A DNA stretch of 64,000 nt from Oligoflexia bacterium (GTDB lineage: Bacteria > Bdellovibrionota > Bdellovibrionia > JABDDW01), in the NCBI GenBank assembly GCA_020847095.1, contig JADLCR010000055.1, positions 20,273 to 84,272 of the forward strand, written 5' to 3'. Position 1 is the first letter of the stretch. Every line of letters begins with the position of its first letter. Both the position numbers and the translations under genes were made by a program. This document shows positions 51,918-60,525 of the stretch, one piece after another. Below the pieces are notes generated by a model. The model searched no databases. It saw only the letters and a program-made list of their open reading frames with translations, and was not told the origin of the DNA.

Positions 51918-53332
51918 AAACTTTCTCCATTGTAGAGTCGGGCTTGTGCATGCAAGGTGACAATTTCATTCAAGACGCGAAGTCGTATGACTCGTGCCTC
52001 TGAATAGTGGTCTTCGAACTGAAGAACTTGAAAGCTTGTCGTTCTCCCGTTGTTAAATCGTTTTCGTTCGTGGACAAGCTTTTCTTCTTGAAGTTTTTCG
52101 AGCTCGGTCGCGAGTTGGAGTCGAGACGCCGCATCTTTGTATTTGCGCTGCAAATTGACCCAATCTTGATCTAATTCAAACCGCGAACGCCAGGCCGTTG
52201 CTTCGGCAGCTTGTGCGGCAGATTCAGCGCCTTGTGCGAGGTCGCTATTGAGGCCTACGTCGAGGGGAATGCTGATCTTAAGTCCTGCAACATAAGTTGG
52301 ATGTTTGCTTGACCAAGAATCATTCAGAGCCACGGAGCCGTCGGTATTGCGGCCATTGAAGCTGACACTTCCGTAAAGATCAACCTGAGGCTTTACACTC
52401 TCTGAGGCCAAATTCGCCGATGCTTTTTGCGCCAATGCGGCCTGAATTTTGGCCTCCACATCAGCCCTTTGATGAATTCGCTTTATTTCTTTCTGAACAA
52501 CTTTTTCCACCTCATTGACCATGAGAGACAGCTCTTCATCCACTTGATCGCCTCGAACGTTGCGAAGTGAGTTAAACTGGGCGGCCGCCTGTTTCATGAT
52601 TTCTAAGTCTGTTTGATATTGAAGCTGCTTTTGCTTGAGGGCTGCTTGTGACTGCAATAAATCAGCGCGATCGGCCACGTTCATGGCCACGCGACGCTGA
52701 TTCCATTGAAGGATCTTCTCAGTTCTCTCAATAGATTCTTGATCGAACTTTGTAACTTGTTTCAATAAAGCCAATTGCCAATAAGCTGCTTCCGCCCCAT
52801 AGAGAATCTGTTGGGCCGCGTATTTATAGTTATGCGCGTTAGCCTTATGGGAAGATTTCTTGGCCAATTCATTAGCTTTAGAAAGGTTGGCGTTAAAGTC
52901 CTTCCACAAAGGCTGAGTCAATGAAACCGTAGGTGTGTAATTGAATGTTCCGGATGAGGCCACAAAAGAAGAACCATATGTTTCTGAATATTGGGTGGTG
53001 TGGCTAAATCCAAGCTTGGTTCCCGTTCGAAGTTTAGTATTAAGTCCAAGTACGCCAGTACCATAAAGGGTTTTCGTTCCGTAAACCGCACTTGCAGGAA
53101 CTTTTTGGTCGTCGGTGTAACTAAGATCCGCTGTAAAACTTGGGGTGAAGTCCACGCGGCCTTCGGATTCTAAAAGCTCTTCAGCTTTTTGATTATGAAG
53201 GGCAGCGCGATAACCTTCGTTTTGCCCCTTCACTTGGTTAAGGTATTCGGCCAAGTTCAAAGTTTTTGCGTTTTGAGCATAACTAGGGCTGACCATCATG
53301 AAACTTAATATGAGTGCAGTGCTGTATTTCAT
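51914..53332 (-). CDS. TolC-like outer-membrane efflux protein
   Basis: Outer-membrane channel of 472 residues with a signal peptide (cut near PSYAQN). The mature chain shows the TolC pattern: two long helical halves with heptad-like Gln/Ala-rich coils (ADLLQSQAALKQKQLQYQTDLEIMKQAA) separated by strand-rich parts (FTADLSYTD, SKHPTYVAGLKISIPLDVG). It overlaps the pump gene downstream and the TetR regulator upstream by 4 bases each, so all three form one operon. Confidence 0.92.
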   Translation of the reverse strand: MKYSTALILSFMMVSPSYAQNAKTLNLAEYLNQVKGQNEGYRAALHNQKAEELLESEGRVDFTPSFTADLSYTDDQKVPASAVYGTKTLYGTGVLGLNTKLRTGTKLGFSHTTQYSETYGSSFVASSGTFNYTPTVSLTQPLWKDFNANLSKANELAKKSSHKANAHNYKYAAQQILYGAEAAYWQLALLKQVTKFDQESIERTEKILQWNQRRVAMNVADRADLLQSQAALKQKQLQYQTDLEIMKQAAAQFNSLRNVRGDQVDEELSLMVNEVEKVVQKEIKRIHQRADVEAKIQAALAQKASANLASESVKPQVDLYGSVSFNGRNTDGSVALNDSWSSKHPTYVAGLKISIPLDVGLNSDLAQGAESAAQAAEATAWRSRFELDQDWVNLQRKYKDAASRLQLATELEKLQEEKLVHERKRFNNGRTTSFQVLQFEDHYSEARVIRLRVLNEIVTLHAQARLYNGESL

Positions 53333-53976
53333 CCGAGAACTCCATTAAAAAATATTTCGGTCACTGTTTTTTTAATCAAATCTTCGTGGACTTCGGGCCC
53401 TTTTAAGAAAACGTGTGGATTAATAATCTCACATTGCAGAAAGCCTATAACCATATGCATCAGCGATCCTGCCATGAGCTTTGCGTTTAAGTCTTTTCTC
53501 ACAAAACCCTTCGCTTGTCCCATGACAAAACACTCTTTAAATAAATCTTGAGAAGCGATCATGTATTTTTCAACGACCGGCTTGGCTCTGGGGAGACCCA
53601 TGGCAATCTCTTGATGCATCAATTTAAAGATGTCTGGCTTGCTTTTGAGTTCTTTATAAAGCTCGGCTACAATGTGAGCGATTTTATCCTGAAAGGCTTT
53701 TTGATTCGGCGTCTGCTCAAGCGATGAGGTAAAAGTTTTCATCATCTCTAAGCGCATCTGAGCAAAATATTCGAAAACCGCTAAATAAAGTTCTTCTTTG
53801 CCGCCAAAATAATAGCTAATCGAACAGACGTTGACTCCGGCTTCGCGACAAATCTGCCTGACGGTAGCTTCTTTGAAACCCACTTTTGCAAAAACGCGCT
53901 GAGCAGCTTCAAGAATATCAACCCGAGTTGAAGCGTCTAAATCCCGATGATGTCGCCCTCTGAAATGTTCAAACAT
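53329..53976 (-). CDS. TetR/AcrR-family regulator of the efflux operon
   Basis: DNA-binding repressor of 215 residues. The helix-turn-helix is clear: ILEAAQRVFAKVGFKEATVRQICREAGVNVCSISYYFGGKEELYLAVFEYF (in pieces), with the usual YYFG-KEEL end. The ATG at 53976 (FEHFRGRHHRD) is preferred; the frame opens at a TTG inside the operator. A near-perfect 8-3-8 inverted repeat lies just upstream. It is the first gene of the tetR-tolC-RND operon, so it likely represses itself and the pump until a drug or metabolite binds. Confidence 0.92.
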   Translation of the reverse strand: MFEHFRGRHHRDLDASTRVDILEAAQRVFAKVGFKEATVRQICREAGVNVCSISYYFGGKEELYLAVFEYFAQMRLEMMKTFTSSLEQTPNQKAFQDKIAHIVAELYKELKSKPDIFKLMHQEIAMGLPRAKPVVEKYMIASQDLFKECFVMGQAKGFVRKDLNAKLMAGSLMHMVIGFLQCEIINPHVFLKGPEVHEDLIKKTVTEIFFNGVLG

Positions 53977-53996
53977 GAAAGTGAGATTAAAACGTC

Positions 53997-54015
53997 TGTT
54001 TGAAAAATTCAAACA
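53997..54015. promoter_or_regulatory. Operator palindrome for the TetR-family regulator
   Basis: TGTTTGAA-AAA-TTCAAACA is a perfect 8-bp inverted repeat with a 3-base centre, in the 99-base gap between the tetR-like gene (minus) and the MFS gene (plus). Size and place are typical of a TetR operator. A related half-site, ATGTTTGAACAT on the minus strand, lies at the tetR start codon (53965-53976). Confidence 0.75.
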
Positions 54016-54075
54016 TTTGTTTTAACGCGCGCCGAATCATTTGAAAACTTCTGGTCTTTGTGCCATTGGTGTCCT

Positions 54076-55281
54076 ATGTCAAATCCTCGTTGGGCCCCAA
54101 TACAAGTTTACTGGGTCAGCATTGTTAGCCTTCTCAATGATCTTTCAAGCGAAGTGGTTTCAAAATGTCTCCCGTACTTCTTAATGACTTCAGTCCAGGC
54201 CGGAGTGGCTTGGATTGGGGTGGTCGAAGCGATTTCTGAAGGGATTGGCTCACTGGCCCGGCTTTGGGTGGGGCAGCTTTCGGATCTGTCGAAAAAGCGA
54301 AAGCCCTTTATTGTTCTTGGATATGCCCTCAGCGTTGCCACGAGACCTTTTATTTTGATTTCTGAATCAATTTCGGCCGTCGTGAGCTTGCGGTTTGCCG
54401 ATCGATTTGGAAAAGCAATCAGAAATCCCCCTCGTGATGCCTTGATCGCTGATTTGAGCGACGAAACCAATCGGGGACATCATTTCGGAATCAATCGCGG
54501 TTTAGACACTCTGGGTGCAGTTCTGGGATTGGCGTTTGCGGGAATGTTTTTAAAGTCATTTGAAGGCACTGAAGCCCAAGGCGTGCGGATCATCATGTTT
54601 GTGGCTTCTGGGGTTGGTCTCTTGGCCCTTTTGGTCCTTATTGCCTTTGTACAAGATGTGCCGAGAAAAGCGGCCCATGAAACGACGGCCGTCACTCAAG
54701 TTTCTCAAGTGTTTCATTTCAAGAGCTACTTTTCATTGCCTCCGCGACTGCGAAAATATTTGGTGGCGGCATTTTTTTTGAGCCTTGGCAGTTCGAGCGA
54801 CGGATTTTTGGTTTTACGTGCTCAAGGACTGCATCTTGAAATGTCCGACACCTTGTGGGCGCTCATGTTTTCTCAAGGAGTGGCCGCGACAAGCGCTTAT
54901 TTTTTTACAAAGAGATCTGATCAGTGGGGTCGTTCACGGCTTTTTGTGACCGGTTGGCTCATTTATTTGCTTTGTTATTTGTTCTTGGGGATGGAGGAGC
55001 TCAATAAATTTCAATTTTCAATCGTCGTTGCGTTTTACGGCTTATTTTATGGACTCACCGATGGGGTCGAAAAAGCGATGATTGCCGATTGGCTCATCCC
55101 CAGTCATAAGGGTCTAGCTTTTGGATGGTTGGGTTTGATCCAAGGGGTGGGTCTATTTATTTCGAACACCATGTTTGGTCTCATTTACGATAAACTAAGT
55201 TTTCAACTGGCGTTTTGGAGTTGCTCGTTTATGACGGCCGTAGGTTTAGTACTCTTTGCCGATGCACGCTGGGGAAAGTAA
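54076..55281 (+). CDS. Major facilitator superfamily transporter
   Basis: Inner-membrane transporter of 401 residues with about 12 hydrophobic segments in two halves. The MFS loop 2-3 motif is seen as GQLSDLSKKRKPF, and RFADRFGKAIRNPPRDALIAD follows, a stretch common in drug exporter-like MFS proteins of this type. The ATG at 54076 gives SNPRWAPIQVYWVS; an upstream start is possible. It is divergent from the tetR-like gene across a shared operator, so both sides may be controlled together. Substrate unknown. Confidence 0.85.
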   Translation: MSNPRWAPIQVYWVSIVSLLNDLSSEVVSKCLPYFLMTSVQAGVAWIGVVEAISEGIGSLARLWVGQLSDLSKKRKPFIVLGYALSVATRPFILISESISAVVSLRFADRFGKAIRNPPRDALIADLSDETNRGHHFGINRGLDTLGAVLGLAFAGMFLKSFEGTEAQGVRIIMFVASGVGLLALLVLIAFVQDVPRKAAHETTAVTQVSQVFHFKSYFSLPPRLRKYLVAAFFLSLGSSSDGFLVLRAQGLHLEMSDTLWALMFSQGVAATSAYFFTKRSDQWGRSRLFVTGWLIYLLCYLFLGMEELNKFQFSIVVAFYGLFYGLTDGVEKAMIADWLIPSHKGLAFGWLGLIQGVGLFISNTMFGLIYDKLSFQLAFWSCSFMTAVGLVLFADARWGK

Positions 55282-55287
55282 ATAGCC

Positions 55288-55839
55288 ATGCTCCACGACG
55301 AGGACAATGAATTTGATCCTGATTTAGAGGATGAAGAAGACGGCGACGGCCAATCTCAGGGAACTCATCACAATTACATAACTCCTTCAGGAATGGCGAA
55401 ACTCAAAGCCGAATATCAAAATCTATTTCACAAAGAACGGCCCAAATTGGTTGAGACGATCGCATGGGCAGCTAGTAATGGCGATCGCTCAGAAAATGCC
55501 GACTATATTTATGGAAAAAGACGTCTTCGTGAGATTGATCGAAGGCTTCGCTTTTTGGGCAGGCGCCTGGCTTCGGCCGTTGTTGTGGACCTGAGTCACC
55601 AAGATAGCTCAAAAGTTCTATTTGGAGCGAAAGTGACCGTCGATGACGAAAACGGCAAACGGCTTCAATATACGATAGTTGGTGAGGACGAAATCGATAT
55701 TGAAAACCGAAGAATAAGCTGGGTTTCGCCAATCGCCAAGGCTCTCTTAAATGCCAAAGTAGGAGATACAGTGACGGTGACAAGGCCCCAGGGCGAAATT
55801 GACCTCACAATCAAGAAGATTGAATACAAGATCGAATGA
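55288..55839 (+). CDS. greB: Transcription elongation factor GreB
   Basis: Rescues backtracked RNA polymerase by stimulating transcript cleavage. The N-terminal coiled coil starts NYITPSGMAKLKAEY and holds the tip with GDRSENADYIYGKRRLREIDRRLRFLGRRL (in pieces), whose acidic residues act in the polymerase active site; RRLREIDRRLRFLxRRL is GreB-like rather than GreA. The C-terminal FKBP-like domain follows. It has an acidic N-terminal extension of about 25 residues (DEDNEFDPDLEDEED) not usual in GreB. Length is 183. It follows the MFS gene by 6 bases. Confidence 0.93.
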   Translation: MLHDEDNEFDPDLEDEEDGDGQSQGTHHNYITPSGMAKLKAEYQNLFHKERPKLVETIAWAASNGDRSENADYIYGKRRLREIDRRLRFLGRRLASAVVVDLSHQDSSKVLFGAKVTVDDENGKRLQYTIVGEDEIDIENRRISWVSPIAKALLNAKVGDTVTVTRPQGEIDLTIKKIEYKIE

Positions 55840-55881
55840 TCCCCTCTAGACAATTTGGCCATTTAGTGTTTAATCAGGATA

Positions 55882-56499
55882 ATGTTCTTAGCGGTATTTC
55901 ATGAGGGAAACGACCCTCGCAACGAAAAGGAATTTGCTGACACCGTTCGCTATTTGAAAAACGATGCGGTGGTGGTTTATCCAACGGACACGGGTTACAG
56001 CATCGGTTGCAGCCTGCATAGCGAAAAAGCCACAGAGCGAATCACCCAAATTCAGTTACGACCTGCAGATAAACCTTATACAGTCATGTGCTCGGACCTT
56101 GAAATGGTTCGTGAGTATGCGGAGGTCGACGAATTTGCTGAATTCTTCCTTAAGCAACATCTTCCGGGGCCGTATACTTTCATCCTTCGAGCTACAGAAC
56201 AAGTTCCGAAAATTGCGGGAATTCAAAGACTAAACGTGGGAATTCGAATTCCAGAGTCAGAAACGACCGTTGAGCTTATTCGCGCGCTCAAGTCTCCGTT
56301 CTTAAGCTCTACAGTGCGGATGCCTGGAGGGCCAATGGATCCTTTGAGTATTGCGCGCTGGTATCACGGAAAAGTAGATGGAATTGTTGATGGCGGGACC
56401 GTGGTTCCTAGAATTACCTCCGTCATTGATCTCAGTGAGCAAACGATTAAAGTCATTCGAGAGGGCGCGGGCCCTGTCAATTTTTTCCGTTCAATGTAG
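55882..56499 (+). CDS. YciO/YrdC/Sua5-family protein
   Basis: A 205-residue protein of the double-stranded-RNA-binding YrdC fold, which in TsaC makes threonylcarbamoyl-AMP for the t6A base of tRNA. Seen motifs are VVYPTDTGYSIGCS, the nucleotide-binding RPADKPYTVMCS and the G-P-YTFILRAT stretch. K-x-R patterns are altered (QLRPADKP instead of the TsaC KxR), and the G-T-x-PSTV/I close is GGTVVPRITSVIDL, so it is nearer to YciO, whose role is unclear. Follows greB by 42 bases. Confidence 0.85.
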   Translation: MFLAVFHEGNDPRNEKEFADTVRYLKNDAVVVYPTDTGYSIGCSLHSEKATERITQIQLRPADKPYTVMCSDLEMVREYAEVDEFAEFFLKQHLPGPYTFILRATEQVPKIAGIQRLNVGIRIPESETTVELIRALKSPFLSSTVRMPGGPMDPLSIARWYHGKVDGIVDGGTVVPRITSVIDLSEQTIKVIREGAGPVNFFRSM

Positions 56500-56538
56500 G
56501 CTTGCGGCTTTCGTATTGAGGGCTTGCCCTAGTGAAAT

Positions 56539-56883
56539 CTAGAATTTTTTAGTGGCACCAAAGTTCCGGCGAAACATTCCAGTTTTGGCATGGCTACTTT
56601 GATTTGTTTGGCGAAATTTATCGTCGATCCAGTTCAAATCCGCGCAATTCAGACATAACCACTTTGAGGGTACTTTTCTGACGTTGTGTTCGTAATATTC
56701 TACGTCTGGCGATGATTTTTTGCAGTGATCGCAGTCCGTGCGAAGATGGTGAGCATGTACCCCTTTTTGAGTGGGGCCCTGCTTTTGGATTTTAGCTCGC
56801 CGCTCTTGTTCCTTCTCGCGGTCAATTGTGTCTTTTGAAATGAGACCAGCCTTTAACAAGGCCTCTTTCATTGAATTACTCAT
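56539..56883 (-). CDS. Zinc-ribbon protein with DUF2058-like N-terminus
   Basis: A 114-residue cytoplasmic protein. The N-terminal 30 residues (KEALLKAGLISKDTIDREKEQERRAK) resemble the start of YaiL/DUF2058 proteins. A pair of CxxC motifs, CDHC and CLNC about 26 residues apart, probably binds one zinc ion. The end is basic and Phe-rich (TGMFRRNFGATKKF). Nucleic-acid binding is likely but not shown. It lies between convergent and co-directional neighbours, with the FMN reductase gene upstream on the same strand. Confidence 0.75.
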   Translation of the reverse strand: MSNSMKEALLKAGLISKDTIDREKEQERRAKIQKQGPTQKGVHAHHLRTDCDHCKKSSPDVEYYEHNVRKVPSKWLCLNCADLNWIDDKFRQTNQSSHAKTGMFRRNFGATKKF

Positions 56884-56934
56884 GGGGCCATTTTGCCTAA
56901 AACGGCGACTAGAAGCAAGTTCCCTGGAATCAAA

Positions 56935-57486
56935 TTATCTAAATTTTTCTGAAAACCTAAGGACATCGTTGACAACGGAATCCAGCATTTTCTGATGGGA
57001 CTCCTGTTTCAACTGACCGTTGATTAAATTCTGTTCCGATTGCGGAAGCGCTAGTTGGCTGGGAACGACAATGCCTCCCAGATGAGTAAAAATCGCCCGT
57101 GCGTGGATAAGGCTTTTTGAAGCTCCCCACCAGCCGGTGCTTGTTCCGATAAGCCCAATGACTTTGTCCTTAAAGGGGTTCTTAGCAACGGAAATCCAAT
57201 CCACCGCATTTTTCAACGGACCTGAAACAGACCCGTTGTACTCCGGGTTGGCCACGATGAGTGCTTGGGCCTCTCGAATTTGTTGACCGATGTATTTTGC
57301 ATTTTCTGGTGTGCCTTCGTTCATCACGTCTTCGTCAAACAGCGGCAGCATGAGTTTTTTGAGATCCAAAAATTCCACAGTGCAATTTTTTTTGGCGAAA
57401 AGATCGAGCGTAAGACTCAGGAGCTTCCGATTTGAAGATTCCTTTCGAAGACTTCCGCAAATTCCAACAATTTTGAGATTTGGCAT
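56935..57486 (-). CDS. NADPH-dependent FMN reductase
   Basis: Flavodoxin-like reductase of 183 residues. The FMN phosphate loop GICGSLRKESSNRKLL opens the protein; NPEYNGSVSGPLKNAVDW contains the family signature (PEYN-S-P-LKNA-DW) and LIGTSTGWWGASKSL follows. Such enzymes reduce quinones, azo compounds or chromate using FMN. It is divergent from tgt and followed by the zinc-ribbon gene. Physiological substrate unknown. Confidence 0.92.
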   Translation of the reverse strand: MPNLKIVGICGSLRKESSNRKLLSLTLDLFAKKNCTVEFLDLKKLMLPLFDEDVMNEGTPENAKYIGQQIREAQALIVANPEYNGSVSGPLKNAVDWISVAKNPFKDKVIGLIGTSTGWWGASKSLIHARAIFTHLGGIVVPSQLALPQSEQNLINGQLKQESHQKMLDSVVNDVLRFSEKFR

Positions 57487-57571
57487 GTTTGGAGGGGTAA
57501 CCTATTCGGGTAAAAGCGGTCAACCAAGAAGCCTTTGATTTTGCGCGTCATTTGCTCTATGACTGACTTCC

Positions 57572-58798
57572 ATGGCTAAATTCAAGTTTTCGCTCATTAA
57601 AAACTGTCTTCAAACAAGAGCCCGTCGGGGGCAAGTTCAAACTCCTCATGGAGCCTTTGATACGCCCGCATTTATGCCGGTGGGCACCTTGGCGACCGTT
57701 AAATCTTTGAGCCCAGATGAAATTAAAAACTGTGGAGCCCAAATCGTTTTGGGAAATACCTACCATCTCTTGTTACGCCCTGGTCCCGAAGTGTTTCGGC
57801 ATTTTGGCGGAATTCAAAAATTCATGAACTGGAACGGGCCTGTTTTGACGGATTCCGGTGGGTTTCAGATCTTCTCACTTCCTTTGTCGCGAAAAATTAC
57901 TGAAGAGGGCGCTGAGTTTGCGAGCTATGTTGAGGGTAAAACTCATTTCTTAACTCCCGAGCACAGCATTGAAATTCAATCGGCCATCGGCTCCGACATT
58001 ATGATGGTTTTGGATGAATGTGTTCCTTCAACTTCTCCCCATGCCCAAGCACTGGCGGCCATGGAGCGAACTCATCGCTGGGCTCTAAGAAGCCTAGCGG
58101 CTCGTCAAGACGCCGATCGCCAGGCCCTTTTCGCCATTGTTCAAGGAGCTATTTATCCTGACCTCAGAAGGCAAAGTGCGGACTTTCTAACTCAGCACCC
58201 ATTTGATGGTTTTGCCATTGGGGGACTTGCGGTTGGAGAATCTAAGGCTGAGCGCGAAGACCACACAGAGCTTGTTACAGAGCTTCTGCCCCAAGACCGA
58301 CCTCGTTACCTCATGGGAGTCGGGACTCCAGAAGATCTGCTTGAGGCGGTCAGCCGTGGTGTAGATATGTTTGATTGTATTATTCCGACAAAACTTGCCC
58401 AGCAAGGAATCGTCTTTACATCAAGCGGTGCTGTTAGACTCGATAAGATTCCTTATCGACTCAGTGAAGTTCCCTTGGATTCGAATTGTGATTGCTGGTC
58501 GTGCAAGAGTTTTTCTAGAGGATACATCCACCACTTGATCCGATGTCATGAAACGCTGGGTTGGCGCGCTTGCGCGTTTCACAACACCTATTTTTATCAA
58601 AAGCTGATGGCAGAAATTCGACGGTCCATTGAGGCTGGAACATTTGCAGAGTTCAAACGCCGTACCTTAGAAGCCTGGAAGTCTGGCGAAGCGCTCGAAA
58701 AAGAAATGGTGAGTCGGGAGTCGGCCATTATCATGAGAGAACGAAAAAAACATAGCCGTCACCGCATTCAAACTTTAAGCGGCGATTTGACTCATTAA
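57572..58798 (+). CDS. tgt: tRNA-guanine transglycosylase, with altered anticodon-contact residues
   Basis: Exchanges G34 for preQ1 in tRNAs with GUN anticodons on the way to queuosine. VLTDSGGFQIFSL and the QGAIYPDLR stretch match; the nucleophile is the D of FDCIIPT. Zinc-binding NCDCWSCKSFSRGYIHHL (CxCxxC then H) is intact. Just after the nucleophile the usual PTRxxR is PTKLAQ, so two arginines reported to contact the anticodon are Lys and Gln here. Length is 408 with an extra basic C-terminal tail. The 3' end overlaps the HPt gene by 24 bases. No other queuosine gene is in the window. Confidence 0.92.
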   Translation: MAKFKFSLIKNCLQTRARRGQVQTPHGAFDTPAFMPVGTLATVKSLSPDEIKNCGAQIVLGNTYHLLLRPGPEVFRHFGGIQKFMNWNGPVLTDSGGFQIFSLPLSRKITEEGAEFASYVEGKTHFLTPEHSIEIQSAIGSDIMMVLDECVPSTSPHAQALAAMERTHRWALRSLAARQDADRQALFAIVQGAIYPDLRRQSADFLTQHPFDGFAIGGLAVGESKAEREDHTELVTELLPQDRPRYLMGVGTPEDLLEAVSRGVDMFDCIIPTKLAQQGIVFTSSGAVRLDKIPYRLSEVPLDSNCDCWSCKSFSRGYIHHLIRCHETLGWRACAFHNTYFYQKLMAEIRRSIEAGTFAEFKRRTLEAWKSGEALEKEMVSRESAIIMRERKKHSRHRIQTLSGDLTH

Positions 58799-59110
58799 TC
58801 CATTATCGACTTCGACGGATCGCCCGGCTCGACGGGCCTCAAGAGCTTCGATTAGTTTTTGAGCTCCAAGCTGCGCAGTCTCATCGCATGCTTGAAACTT
58901 AAGCAAACGCATTTCGATGGCCCGACTCAAAGTGCTCAATTCGGGCATTTGATAGGTTTTTCCGCTTCCGGCAATTTTATGAGTGATTTCCGCCAAGGCA
59001 TTCCAATTGTTTGAGCTCAATGCCGCTTTAATAGTGGCTATTTTTTCCGGAAATCCATCGGTGTATTCTTTTTGAATTTCGGCAAGTACGTCACTTGGAA
59101 TGGGACTCAT
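58775..59110 (-). CDS. HPt (histidine phosphotransfer) domain protein
   Basis: A 111-residue single-domain phosphotransfer protein. The four-helix HPt pattern carries the phosphorylated histidine H44 in EITHKIAGSGKTYQMPEL (usual form H-x-L/I-x-G-S). It is the last gene of a four-gene signalling run; its start overlaps the histidine kinase by 4 bases. It can pass phosphate between the kinase and one of the two response regulators upstream. The 3' end overlaps tgt on the other strand. Confidence 0.85.
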   Translation of the reverse strand: MSPIPSDVLAEIQKEYTDGFPEKIATIKAALSSNNWNALAEITHKIAGSGKTYQMPELSTLSRAIEMRLLKFQACDETAQLGAQKLIEALEARRAGRSVEVDNGLMSQIAA

Positions 59111-60525
59111 GCGGCCTCCTTAGTTGCTTGGGTGATCGCGATAAAGCGTGTGTCCGGAATAAAAAATGAAAATACCGAGCCAGAACCTGGTACAGACTCC
59201 ACCTCTATGCGTCCGCCGTGTTGTTCAACAATGGCTTTGCTTATAGCGAGTCCTAATCCCGTGCCCCGGATGACTTTGCTTTGTGGGGTATCTTTGCTGC
59301 TAAATTTTTGAAATAAATGGGATTTGTCTTCGGCTCTAATCCCAGGTCCCTTATCGGAAATACGAATCCAAGCGCCGGAATCCGTTGGCTCGGCAAAAAC
59401 TTCAACCGACGAACCTTTCGGGCTGAATTTGATGGCGTTACTCAGTAAGTTGGTGAGCACTTGTTGAATGCGATCGGTATCAACGTAAATCTCTAATGAA
59501 CTTGGGATATCAGTGACCGTTACTTTCACATGAAGCATATCGCAAAGGCCCGCAACACCTTGGGTGGCATTTTTGATAGAGTCAAATAGCGAAACCCACC
59601 TCTTATTAAGGGGCATTTTCTTCGCTTCCATTTTTGTCAGGTCCAAAATGTCATTGATTAATCTAATGAGGCGATCACTTTCCTTTTCAGCAATCTCAAG
59701 CAAATCTCTTGTGTCATCGTCGAGCTTTCCTACGGTCCCGCTCAATAAAAGGCTTAGTGATCCTTTAACTGAGGTCATGGGGGTTCGAAGCTCATGGCTA
59801 ACAATCGAAATAAAGTCTGTTTTCACTCGATCTATTTCTTTTAGGTCTTCGACGGTATGGGCGACCCGATCCGCCAACTGATGGAACTGTCTTTCTAGAA
59901 CGCCGATTTCATCACTTCGCGCTTGAACCGGATCAAGGGTGTGCTCGCCTGCTTCAAACAAACGCATTCGCTCGTTGAGGCGATTGAGCGGGGCAAAAAT
60001 TCTATTTTTTAAATAGAGGGTTGTTGTGAACACCACTAGGGCGAAAATAACCAAATAAATGACCATGTAAACATTTGTGACTTTGGTGAATTCTTGGACC
60101 TTTTCTCCGAGGGGTTTTAAAATTCTTTGCTTATTGGAAATGAGACTTCTGGTGTAAATGAGCAGTTGAGTAGGGTCGTTCATTTGTTGGGCTCTTGACC
60201 ACTGACGTTCTATTTCGTCTAGTGCGTCAAGGGAGACCTTTAGCTTCATGAGCACTTTGAGATCTTTAAAATCCCTTCTAATGTCTTGCCGAACTTCATT
60301 CAAAAGCTTTTTGTATGAGCTTGAACCATGTCGTTGAAATTTTGATTCTTCAAAAAAGCTTTCTTGAAGATCCACAAGAGTGGAGATGATCTTTTCGACT
60401 CTCATCACTTCTTCATAAGATTCCTGCAGATCTCGATGCGTCTTGAAAAAGAGCCCAGAGTTTACGACCGTAACGATGAATAAAACCCAAAGAAGACCAC
60501 TTAATTGCTTTTGAATGGTGTTCAT
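59107..60525 (-). CDS. Membrane-bound sensor histidine kinase (HAMP-HisKA-HATPase)
   Basis: Sensor of 472 residues: membrane helix at about 10-28, a helical periplasmic sensor part of roughly 120 residues, a second membrane helix at about 150-170, then HAMP (residues 172-225). The HisKA motif SHELRTPM places the phosphorylated histidine at H244. The ATPase part has N box NLLSNAIKFS, G1 DKGPGI and G2 GTGLGLAI. Both ends overlap neighbours by 4 bases (response regulator before, HPt after). The sensor signal is unknown; the helical periplasmic part is of the four-helix type. Confidence 0.93.
   Translation of the reverse strand: MNTIQKQLSGLLWVLFIVTVVNSGLFFKTHRDLQESYEEVMRVEKIISTLVDLQESFFEESKFQRHGSSSYKKLLNEVRQDIRRDFKDLKVLMKLKVSLDALDEIERQWSRAQQMNDPTQLLIYTRSLISNKQRILKPLGEKVQEFTKVTNVYMVIYLVIFALVVFTTTLYLKNRIFAPLNRLNERMRLFEAGEHTLDPVQARSDEIGVLERQFHQLADRVAHTVEDLKEIDRVKTDFISIVSHELRTPMTSVKGSLSLLLSGTVGKLDDDTRDLLEIAEKESDRLIRLINDILDLTKMEAKKMPLNKRWVSLFDSIKNATQGVAGLCDMLHVKVTVTDIPSSLEIYVDTDRIQQVLTNLLSNAIKFSPKGSSVEVFAEPTDSGAWIRISDKGPGIRAEDKSHLFQKFSSKDTPQSKVIRGTGLGLAISKAIVEQHGGRIEVESVPGSGSVFSFFIPDTRFIAITQATKEAA

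Noticed and set aside
56513..56560. Hairpin with T-run between the YciO-type gene and the zinc-ribbon gene
   Set aside because: AGGGC/GCCCT has a 2-base loop and the T-run begins about 17 bases later inside the convergent gene, so it does not fit a terminator.
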